Shown here one piece after another: positions 28,282 through 40,200 of a stretch of 64,000 nt of DNA (within the stretch, counting starts at the first letter, position 1; each line of letters opens with the position of its first letter). The notes below the pieces were generated by a model. That model worked only from the letters and a program-made list of their open reading frames with translations. It had not been told where the DNA came from and did not search any database. A program made the position numbers and the translations under genes. Source of the DNA: Verrucomicrobiaceae bacterium (GTDB lineage: Bacteria; Verrucomicrobiota; Verrucomicrobiia; Verrucomicrobiales; Akkermansiaceae); contig JAIXWR010000021.1 of the NCBI GenBank assembly GCA_027491155.1, positions 288,853 through 352,852 on the forward strand, read 5' to 3'.

Positions 28282-31200
28282 ATGTTCCCACCGCGCCTGC
28301 TTTCCCTCCTCGCCTGCCTCGCCCTCTCCGGTGTCGCGGCCGCCGCGCCGCCGACCCTGACCGCGATCGACGTGATCGACGGCGCGAACGAGGACCAGAA
28401 CACCACGATTTCCTATGCCGCGCTCGCCGCAGCCGCGGACGAGGCGGATGCCGACAACGACCCGATCGAATTCCGCTACGAATCGACCATCGCCGGAACG
28501 CTCCGCAAGAACGGGGGAGTGGTGCCCACGAACGGCCTGCTCGATGTCGGCGAGTCCTGGGTCTGGACGCCTCCCGCCAATGCCAACGGCGTGATCGAAG
28601 CCTTCCGCGTGCGCGCCTTTGCCAACGGTCAGGAGTCCGCCACTGACATCGTCGTCAGCATCGATGTCACCGCGGTGAACGACGCGCCTTCTTTCACCGG
28701 CTCCAACGAAACGGTCGCGGAAGACTCCGGGGCTTTCTCACAGACCGGCTGGGCCACCTCCATCAGCGAGGGCCCCGCCGATGAAAGCGGCCAGACCACC
28801 AGCTTCACCATCACCTCGAACAGCAACCCCGCCCTGTTCTCGGTCGCGCCCGCCCTCACCGCCACCGGCACCCTGACCTTCACCCCCGCGCCGAACGAAA
28901 ACGGCTCCGCGACCATCGGCGTCCGCATCAGCGACAGCGGCGGCACGGCCAACGGCGGCGTCAACCAGTCGGCGATCCAGAACTACACGATCACCGTCAC
29001 CCCGCAGCCCGACTCGCCGACCATCGCCGCGACCTTCAACGGCACCTCCGCCTCGCCCTTCGTCGACACCCCCGCCGGCCCGCCGGGTGAAGGCGGCCCG
29101 GCCGCCGCCCAGGCCGTGTTCTCCGCCGTCACCATTGGCGACGTCGACCACAACAAGCCGAGCGCCGACAACCAGATCGTCGTCGTCACCATCCCGACCG
29201 CCGCGGAAACCTACGGCACCTTCAGCCTCCCCGGATCGACCGTGGCCACCGTCAGCGGCGGCAAGACCTACACGCTCCCCGCCCAATCGCCCGCCAACGC
29301 CGCCGCCGACCTTCTGGACGCGAAGTTCACCCCGCTCGCCAACGTCAACCCGGTCGGCCTCTACAACTTCGACATCGACGTGACCGTCCGCGACAGCACC
29401 GCGCGCACGGCGGCCACGCCCACGACGGCGCTTTACGTCCGCTCGGTCAACGACAGCCCGACCGCCAACGCCTCGCTCGCCGTGGCCTCGATCACCGACG
29501 CCGGCCCGGTCTCGCCCTTCCGCCTGAACGTGAACGACGTCGATGCCGGCGACAGCTTCTCGGTGACCATCACCGAAACCAGCGCCACCGCGCGCGGCGC
29601 GCTTTCCGCCACCACCGTCACCGGCAACGCGGCCCAGATCGCCGCCGCCATCCAGGCGCTCGTCTACACGCCCTTCCAGCAGGGCTCCAACGTCACCGCC
29701 ACCTTCGATGTCGACGTGACCGACGTCCACCCCGACACCACCACCGGCACTCCGGTGAAGCGGACCCTTTCGCTGCCGATCCAGTTCGTGAACGACCCGC
29801 CGGAGTTCACCGGCGTCACCACCGCGCTGATCCGCATGACCGACGATCCCGGCGCGCCGCCCGTCTTTCCCTTCTCGGCGATCACCATCCTCGACGGCGA
29901 TCCCGGTCAGACCCTCACCGTGACCCTGTCGCTCGGCGACCCGGCCCAAGGCAGCTTCACCGGGCCCGACTTCACTTCCCCGAACGTCATCACCGGCACC
30001 GCATCGGCGATCACCACCAAACTCCGCCAGGTCCGCTTCGTCCCGACGCCCGGCCGCATCCCGGTCAACAGCAGCGAAACCGTCACCATCACGATCCGCA
30101 TCAACGACAGCACGGTCAACGTCTCCAACAGCCAGACCCAGGTCGAAGTCACCGCGGTCGATGGCGCGCCGAGCCTGCTCTACAACGGCAATCCCGTCTT
30201 CCCGACCAGCTCGAACCCGGCCCTGATCGATCCCTCCACCGGGCCGAAGCCCTTCGCTCAGGTGAGCATCGCCGACGTCGGCCAGGTCGAGGTCACGGTC
30301 GCGCTCGACACCGTGGCCAAGGGCTCGCTCGCCAACCTCGGCGCCTTCGTCGAAACCCCCGCCGGCTCCCGCCGCTACCGCTTCACCGGCACCGCCGCCG
30401 CGGCGCAGACCGCGATCCGGGCGATCAATTACGTCATCAACCCGTCCTACCTCTTCCCGCCGAACCAACCCGGCCGCACCGATTTCACCATCACCGCCAG
30501 CGACTCCGCGCTCAACCTCACCACGCGCACGCTGCCGATCCTGCTGAAGAGCGACGCCCGCGCCTTCCTCGTCACCAGCATCCTCGACGATGAAACCGTG
30601 CCCGGCACGCTGCGCCACGCCGTCGCCAACGCGGCGAACAACGACGCGATCGTCTTCGCGCTGCCGAGCTACCCGGCGACCATCCGACTCAACAAGGCGA
30701 AGGGCCCGCTGGTGCTCACCAAGCACCTGAGCTTCCGCGGCCCCGGCGCCGACAAGCTGACGATCTCCGGGGACTCGAACGCCAACGCGACCACCGACAC
30801 CGGCGACGTGCAGCTCTTCCGCATCTTCGCCAGTGCGGAGATCCGCGGCCTGCGGCTGGCCCGCGGCTTCGGCGACACCGGCGGCGCGGCCTTCGTCGGC
30901 CGCCTCGACCCGGCCTCCGCGCCCGGCTCGCTGATCCTCGAGGACTGCGTCATCGCGAACTGCCTCGCCAGCCAGTGGGGCGGCGCGGTCGATGTCTTCG
31001 ACGCCTCGCTCACGGTGTCGCGCTGCGTCTTCGAAAACAACGCCCTCAACGCTTCCGCCGGCCTCGGCGGCGGCGCGGTCTCGCTCTACACGAACCAGGC
31101 CTGCTCCTTCACCAACACCACCTTCTCCGGCAACTCGCAGGCCGCCCCCACCGGCTACGGCGGCGGCGCGCTCTACATCGAGAACGATACGCCGACCCGC

Positions 31201-34200
31201 TTCGTCCAGACCACCGTCAGCCACTGCACCTTCGCCGGCAACCTCGACGCCTCCAACAACGGCAGCTCGATCCACAACAACGTCTCGAACTCCCGCGTCC
31301 TGCTGCGGAACAACATCTTCGCCGACTTCTCCGCCCGCAACCTGAAGGTCGCCGGCGGCGCCGAGATGCTCTCGGGCGGCGGCAACATCTCCAACGACAA
31401 CACCACCACCGACTTCATCCAGGGGGGCGTCCCGCAGCTCGCCGTGCTGCTCAACCAGCTGACCGACAAGCGCAACCTCAACCCCAGGCTCGCGCCGATC
31501 GGCACCGTCGAGGGCAACACCCGCGGCCACCGCCTGCTGCCCGACAGCCCGGCGATCAACGCCGGCATCGCCGGGGTCGCCGCCACCGACCAGCGCGGCG
31601 TGATCCGCAATGCCAGCACCGACATGGGCGCGCTCGACGCCGACGCCCTCGGCAAGCTGCTCATCCACGAGATCTTCCCGTCCGCGACCCTCAACAACCA
31701 GTTCATCGAGTTCTACATGCCGCGCGACCAGGCCGGGCTCGACCTCGCCGGCTACGAGGTGTGGATCGACGGCACCAAGCGCCACACCTTCGCGCCCCTC
31801 GTCATCGCCCCCGGCCACGGGCTCGTCCTCGCGGAGACCAATGCCACCACCGCCCCCGGCTCGACGCCGGTGATCGTCGTCGACGAAGACCTCGACCTGC
31901 TCGAACGCGGCCGCATCGAACTCCGCACGCCCTTCGCCGCCGGCAACCAGGTGGTCGAAGCCGTGTCCTTCGTCGCCGCCTTCGCCAAGGCCACCACGCC
32001 GTCGGACACCGAAAACTACCCGGGCAATTCGATCACGCTCGCGCCGCAGTACCAGGGCGCCGCCTTCGTCCCGCATGGCCTGGTCCAGCCCCCGCCGAAC
32101 GGCGGCGTGCTGCTGACTGCCGACGGTTCCGACACCTCGCCGGGCGCCGACACCGCCAGCACCCCCTTCGGCGAGGCCAATGCCTACCCGATCGCCACCC
32201 TCGACAGTTTCGAAGTCACCGAAGACGTCCCGCAGACGCTGGCCGTCCGCGCCAACGACCTCGATGCCGACGGCGCCGACGAGCTGTTCATCGTCGACCT
32301 CAACCCCACCCTCGTCGTGCCGGTCCCCGGCTCGAACAAGGAAAGCATCACCACCACCTCCGGTGCCGCCGCGACCATCACGCCCGCCGGCTCGCCGCTG
32401 CGCGGCACCGCGATCGGCTTCGACCCGCGTGTCGCCTTCAACCACCTGCCGGAAGGCGCCCGCTTCACCGAAACCTTCGCCTACACGATCGTCGATGTCG
32501 GCGGCGGCGCGGTCGGCGGCTACACGGATGGCGGAAGTACGACGACGGTCGTACACGCCCCCGCCCACCGTCTCACGGCCGGCGCCAGCGTCACCATCCG
32601 CGCCACCGACATCCCGGCCTACAACGCCACCCACGCGATCACCGTGGTCGACGAGGACCGCTTCAGCATCCCGGTCGCCTTCGCCGGGAATCCCGCGCCG
32701 CTCCAGCGCGGCCGCTGGCAGGCCGCCGACCTGCGCAGCCCGAGCGCCCGCTCGCAGGCCCTGGTCCAGGTCTCGGTGCTCGGCCGCAACGACCCGCCGA
32801 CCCCCGCCGCCGACCTGGTCGCCACCAACGAGGACACCGTGCTGCGCGTCTTCGGCGACCCGCGCGCCTCGTCGGTCGCCCTCGACACCGACCCGCTCTA
32901 CCCCGCGCCCCGCACCTTCAACGGCACCGGCATCCTCGCCAACGACACCGACCCCGACACCGACGCCAGCACCTTCACCGCGCTGAGAGTCATCGGCGTC
33001 TGCCAGGCCCAGGCCATCGGCGGCTACAGCGGCACCGCCGGCGCGTCCCCCGTCACCGTCAACGCCCCCGCCCACGGCCTCGCCAGCGGCACCACGGTCC
33101 TGATCTCCGGCTACGGCGGCCATCCGTCCTACAACGGCTACCACGTGGTCACCGTGACCGGCCCCGACACCTTCACGCTGCCCGTCGCCTTCGTCGACAA
33201 CGCCGCGACCATGGGGCTCTGGACCGTCCTCAACAACACCAACCGCCTGTCCACCACCAGCAAGGACGGCGCGGCGGTGACGCTCGAAATCCGCGCCAAC
33301 CGCGGCCAGACGAACATCGTCTACAACCCGCGCCCTTCCGCCTGGCTCGACGGCCTGGCCGATGGCGAAAGCAGCACCGACACCTTCTACTACGCCGTCG
33401 AGGACAACCGCGGCGCCGTCAGCCTCGCGCTGCTCTCCGTCACCGTCGCCGGCGTCAACAACGACCCGGTCCCCGGCGACAACCCGCCCGGCAGCTCGGT
33501 GCTCGACCCGCTGCTCACCGGCGGCACCACCAAGCCGCAACTGCTCGACGGTTCCGACGTCGTCCACCTGCTTCCCGCCGCCGGCACCCCGGGCCGCGTC
33601 GACGTGACCATCCGCCCGCCCGGCGGCGCCACCGGCGACCTCGTCGTCATCGCCGGCATCGACCAGACGCACGAGGATGCCGAACTCGACCTCGCCAGCG
33701 CCGACCTGCTCGCGAACGACTCCGACGTCGACCGCAGCGACGTCCTCCGCCTGGAAATCCGCGCCGGCCAGCAACTCAGCCGCGAAGGCGCCGCGATCCG
33801 CCTCAGCACCGACGGCGCGACCCTGACCTACGATCCCACCAACGCCGCCGCCCTGCAGGCCCTCGCCTTCAAGGAGCGCGTCATCGACACCTTCGAGGTC
33901 ACCGTGTTCGACGGCATCGCCCGCGTGAACACCCTGGTCGCCGTGCTGGTGGAAGGCCGCAATGACACGCCGACCACCAACAACCTCGCCCTGACCATCG
34001 ACGAGGAAACCCTGCTCGAAGTCCCGACTCCCGGCCTGCTGCTCAGCGGCAACGACATCGACCAGAACACGCAGCTTCCCGACAACCGGAAGTTCCTCAA
34101 CCCGACCAACGCCTTCCCGACCAACGTCTTCGCCGCCAAGGTCAACGTCCTGCTCGACCGCCGCGACGGCGACATCGACAGCTTCGCGCCCGTCTCCGGC

Positions 34201-37200
34201 ACGCCCGGCGCGACGGCCGTCGTCTCCACCGGCCACGGCCTGGTCTCGGGCGAGGAAGTCGTGCTCCTCGGCAGCGGCGCGCTCACCGGCCAGTTCGTGG
34301 TCACCCGCATCGACGCCGACACCTTCTCGATCCCGGTCGCCTGGGACGGCGGCTTCGCCTCGCTCGGCGGCGGTTCGTGGACGGTGCTCGCCAGCACCTT
34401 CCAGTACGACCCGCGCGACTCGGTCTTCTCCGACCTACCCGGCGGCCCGACCTTCACGCTGCAAGGCCTCGCCGTCGGCGAAACCTTCGTCGACAGCTAC
34501 AACTACACCTTGCTCGACGGCAGCTTCCTCTTCGCCAACGACGACATCTACCGCATCGAGGCCGACCGCTCCGACATCGAGCTGAAGGTCCTGCTCAACG
34601 ACACCAGCCTCGAAGGCCTGGCCACCGGCCGCCGCATCGTCGAACTCGGCCCGCTCAGCGGCGGCGGCAGCGCGGTGCTCAGCGGCGACCAGTCGGTCAT
34701 CTACACGCCCGAGACCGGCTTCGTCGGCGACGAGGTCTTCACCTACACCATCGAGGACAACCTCGGGAACCGCGACACCGCGATGGTCACCGCCCGCGTG
34801 ACCATCGACCGCCTCAACGGCAACCTGCGCGCCAACACCGACCGCTTCACCGTCGCCGCCGGCCAGGCGCCGCTGGTCGACGTGCTCGCCAATGACAGCA
34901 TCATCCCCGCGACCGGCGACCCGCTGACCCTGGTCTCCGTCTCCACCGCGCCCGATAAGGGCGGCCAGGCGGTGATCGAGAACGGCAAGATCCGCTACAC
35001 GCCGAATCCTGCCGTCGTGGTCTTCCCCTACACCGAGACCTTCGAATACGTCATGGACGGCGGCGGCACCACCAGCGCCACCGCCACCGTGGAGATGGTC
35101 GTGGTCAACCGCGCCAACACCCTCAACGTCCGCGCCGACGCCTTCAGCGTGCCGGCCGGCAGCGTGTCGAACGCGCTCAACGTGCTGGAGAACGACAACA
35201 TCCTCCCCGGCAACGGCGAGGACCTCGAGATCGTCTCGGTCACCGCCGCCGCCAACGGCACGGTCGCCGTTTCGGCCGGCGTCGCGCTGACCTACACCCC
35301 GGCCGCCGGCTTCGTCGGCACCGACACCTTCTCCTATTCCGTCACCGACGGCCTCGGCGGCACCGGCACCGCCCAGGTGACCGTGAAGGTCGGCTTCCTC
35401 ACCGTGAACGGCGACATCTTCAGCGTCGCTTTCGACGATCCCGGCAAGACCACCGACGACGGCACGGTCGCCCTCGACGTGCTGGCGAACGACAACGTCC
35501 TGCAAGGCGGCAACGGCCAGCTCGTGATCACCGGCGTCAGCCCCTCCAGCGCGACGATCGGCACGATCGGCGTCACGCCCGGCGGTGCCAGCCTGACCTT
35601 CGACCCCGCCGCGGGCGTCACCGGCCAGCGCGACTTCACCTACACCGTCAGCGACGGCGGCGGCCGCAGCGCCACCGGCACCGTGACCGTGGTGGTCATC
35701 GCCGGCGGCATCCGCGCCAGCAGCGACTTCTTCACCGTGCAAGGCGACAGCGAGGGCACCGAACTCGCCGTGCTGCCGAACGACCTGCGCATCTCCGAGC
35801 TCCCCGGCGAACTCTCCATCGCCGCCATCGGCACCGGCCTCGACGCCCCCGACCAGGGCGGCACCGTGGAAATCAGCGCCGACTTCAAGAAGCTGCTCTA
35901 CACCCCGGCCACCGGCTTCCGCGGCGTGGAGTCCTTCACCTACACCGTGACCGACGGCGACTCGACCGACACCGCCCGCGTCTCGGTCCGCAGCACCGAC
36001 GGCGAAATGGTCGCCGGCGACGACGCCTTCCTGGTCTTCCGCGGCAGCACCGACAACCGCCTCGCCGTGCTCCTCAACGACCTGGTCATCCCGGACGGAG
36101 GCCAGCTGCTCTTCGTCACCGCGGTCGGCGACGATCCGGCGAACCTGTCGAACCCGCCGCAGCGCGGCACCCTCGAGATCATCGAGGAAGGCGCCGCCCT
36201 GCGCTACACGCCGAACCCGCTCAGCCCCGCGGGCAACTACGTGGAAACCTTCACGTATGAGATTTCCGCCGGCGGCACCGAGCGCCGCGAGGCGTCCATC
36301 CGCATCGAGGTGCTCGAACGCGCCGGCGCCCGCGCGCTGGAAACCAACCACGACCGCTTCTCCGTCCGCAGCGACTCGACCGGCACCCTGCTGCCGGTGC
36401 TGGCGAACGACAGCGTGCTACCCGCCAACGCGAGCGAATGGATCATCACCGAGGTCACCGCCCCCGCCAACGGCGCGGTGCAGATCGTCGGCACCAACCT
36501 GATCTACGCGCCGCAGCCGGGCTTCGTCGGCACCGACGTCTTCACCTACAAGGTTTCCGACGGCTTCGGCGGCACCGGCCAGGCCGACGTGGCGGTGAAG
36601 GTCGGCGATATCAGCGTGAGCGACGACCACTTCACGCTCGTCGCCGAGGACGGCCCGCTCGACCTCGACGTGACCGCGAACGACGGCATCCTTCGTACTT
36701 CCTTCCCCGCCACCCCGCTGCCCTCGCAGGCCGACTTCACGCTGACCACCGCCCGCCCGATCACGCTGGTTCCGGCCAATGCCGGCAGCGCGGTGGTGAA
36801 CGGCTCGCGGGTCCGCTACACGCCGGACGATTCCTTCACCGGCCGCGCCACCCTGACCTACTGGGTCCAGGACGACAGCGGCAACGAATACCCCGGCATC
36901 GCCCGCCTCGACCAGCGCGCCGAGGGCGAGCACCGCTCGACCTCCACCGTCTCGATCACCGTCACCGGCGTGAACGACGCGCCCCGGATGGTGAATGCGG
37001 AAACCAACGCGGTGAACGACAAGAGCAACCTCCGTCCCTTCCCGGATGTCACGGTCATCGAATACGACAGCCAGCGCCTCGAACCGGTCACCGTCCGCGT
37101 CTCCTTCGACGCCGTGCGCGGCATCCTCGCCGGCGGCGGCTTCAACCCCGTCTCGCCCGGCCTGATCGAGTTCACCGGCACCGCGGCCGAAGCCACCGTC

Positions 37201-40200
37201 GCCCTGCGCGCCCTGGTCTTCACCCCGACCACCGACCGCATCACCGTCGGCACCACCGAGGGCACCCGCTTCACCGTCAGCATGGACGACGGCCAGGTGA
37301 CCACGCCGGTCATCGAGGACAGCACGGTCACCACCGTCACCCCGATCAACGACGCGCCGTCGCTGCTCAATGCCGTGCCGACCGCCACCGACGACAAGAC
37401 CCCGGCCAAGCCCTTCCCGGCTTCGACCTTCGTCGAGATCGACGACCTCACGGTGCAGCCGCTGGAAGTGATTATCACCTTCCCCGGCGACCGCGGCTTC
37501 TTCACCGGCGCCTTCACCGAGGTCTCCCCGGGCGTGATCAAGTTCAACGGCACCGCCGCCCAGGCCACCACCGCGATCCGCGGGCTGGTTTACACGCCGG
37601 TCGAGAACCGCATCACCGTCGGCACCACGGAAGACACCGTCTTCTCGGTCAGCATCGACGACGGCTTCACCACCGTGCCGGTGATCGTCGAGACCGGCGT
37701 GATGACCGTCACCCCGATCAACGACGCGCCGGTCCTGACCGGCACCGGCCCCCGTGCCACGAACGACAAAACCCCGATCGCGCCCTTCCCGGCCGTGACC
37801 CTGACGGAGGTCGACGACCTGACGATCCAGCCGCTGGAAGTCACCGTCCGCTATGAAGGCGACCACGGCACCCTCGCCGGGCCCGGCTTCACGCAGACCT
37901 CTCCCGGCGTCGTCGTCTTCAACGGCACCGGTGCCGACGCCACCACCGCGCTGCGCGGCCTGGTTTACACGCCCTTCATCGACCGTATCCTGATCGGCAC
38001 CACCGAGACCACGACCTTCACGGTCGAGATCGACGACGGCTTCACCCCGGCGCTCATCACGGACAGCAACACGGTGCTCACCGTCACCCCGGTCAACGAC
38101 GCGCCGCAGCTGCTCGGTGCCGTCCCGACCGCGACCAACGACAAGACCCCGGTCAATCCCTTCGCCATCTCCACCGTGGTCGAGTTCGACAACCTCGGCC
38201 TGCAACTGGTGCGCGTGCGGATCAGCTTCCCGGCCAACCAGGGCATCCTCGCCGGACCGGGCTTCACCCTGATCGGTCCCGGATTGCTCGAGTTCTACGG
38301 CACCGCCGCGGATGCCACCATCGCCATCCGCAATCTGGTCTTCACCCCCTTCCTCGACCGCATCACGGTCGGCACCACCGAGAACACCCGCTTCACCGTC
38401 AGCCTCGACGACGGGGTGGTCCCGACGCCGGTCATCGTCGATACCGCCGTCACCACGGTGACCCCGGTCAACGACATCCCGGTGATCACCGGCACCGTCG
38501 GCGACCAGGAGCTCTACCAGCGCTCCACCCTGCGGCCCTTCGTCGGCGTGAACATCACCGACATCGACGACCTCGGCCTGCAGCCGCTGGAAATCACCGT
38601 GCAGCTCGACGGCGCGATCAAGGGCTTCTTCACCAACCTCGGCGGCTTCGTCCTCGTCTCCGAAGGCAGCGGCACCTATCGCTTCACCAGCACGCCCGCC
38701 GCGGTTTCGGAAGCCCTGCGCGGACTGGTCTTCGTCCCCACCCCCGGCACCCGCGTCACCCCGACCTCGCCCGAGATCGTCGGCATGAGCATCTCGATCA
38801 ACGACCGCTTCGCCGCGCCGGTGGTCGACACCGTCACCACGGTCGAAGTGCTGCACGCCGAGGTCGACCGCCTGCTCGCCCTCGACGCCCTCGGCGCGGA
38901 TGCCAGCCAGGCCGCCGCCGGCTTCGGCGCCAGCTCGGCGATCAGCCGCGACACGCTCGTAATCGGTTCGCCCCAGCGCGACATCCCGGCCATCGATGCC
39001 GGCCGCGTTTACGTCCACGAGCGCAACTCCGGCTTCGGCGCCCCCTGGGGCCAGGTGGCCTCCTTCTCCGGCTCCGACACCGTGGCCGGCGACCTCTTCG
39101 GCCAAGCGGTCGTGATCGACGGCGACGTGATGGTGGTCGGCGCCCCGAACGCCGACCTCACGCAGCCGAACGTCGGTTCCGCCTACGTCTTCCGCCGCAA
39201 CCCGACCAACGCGAACGCCTGGACCCAGGTCGCGAAGATCGTGCCGCCGGCGATCAACACCAACGGCAACGACAACTTCGGTGCCGCCCTCGCCCTGCAA
39301 GGCGACACGCTGCTCGTCGGCGCGCCCGGGGCCAACCTCACCAGCGCCCCGCGTTCGGGACGCGTCTTCGCCTTCCGCATGGCCACCGGCAACCCCGCCG
39401 TCTGGAACCTCACCCAGACGATCGTCGCCCTCGACAACCGCGCCAGCGGCCTGATCAACGACAACGAGTTCTTCGGCTCGGCCATCGCGATCGACGGCAA
39501 CACCGCGGTGATCGGCGCCCACGGCGCGAACCGCGCCGGTGCCAGCGCCCAGTGGAACTTCGGGGCCGCCTACGTCCAGACCCGCCCGGACGCCACCGGC
39601 ATCTGGACCGAGGTGAAGCGGCTCGACGAGTTCGCCGACACCGAAGTGAAGGCCTACAGCGGCTTCGGCTTCTCGGTCGATATCTCCGGCGACACCATCG
39701 CGGTCGGCGTCCATGCCACCACCGCGCCCTTCGGCACCGTCAAGCCCGGCCGCGCCCGCCTCTACGACCGCAACACCGGCGGTGCCAACCAGTGGGGCCT
39801 GGTCCAGGAAGTCGTCCCGTCCGACAGCCTGGTCTCCATCCACTTCGGCCGCTCGGTCGCGATCGCGAACAACCTCCTGCTCGTCGGCTCGCCCGGCGGC
39901 AGCGAAGGCACCACCGACCTCCGCGGCTTTGTCGAAGTCGTCCGCCGCACCCCGGGCGAAGTGCCGGTCTGGCAGACGATCGACCGCGTGACCCAGAGCG
40001 CGCCGGGCACCGCCGACCGCTACGGCCACTCCGTCGCCCTCGACGGCTTCTCGGGCGTGGCCGGTGCCAACAGCGACGGTGCCAACACGCTCAATGCCGC
40101 GACCGCCGGCACCGCGCGGGTCTTCCAGTTCCAGTACGACCTCGGACCGCGCCTCGCGATTCCGGTGCCCGACCGTCTCGCGGTGCAGGACGCGGCCTTC

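Noticed and set aside
14181..38856. Repeats in genes B and F as a CRISPR array
   Set aside because: Repeat units are 200-375 bases, in frame, within genes, and diverged; they have no spacer structure.
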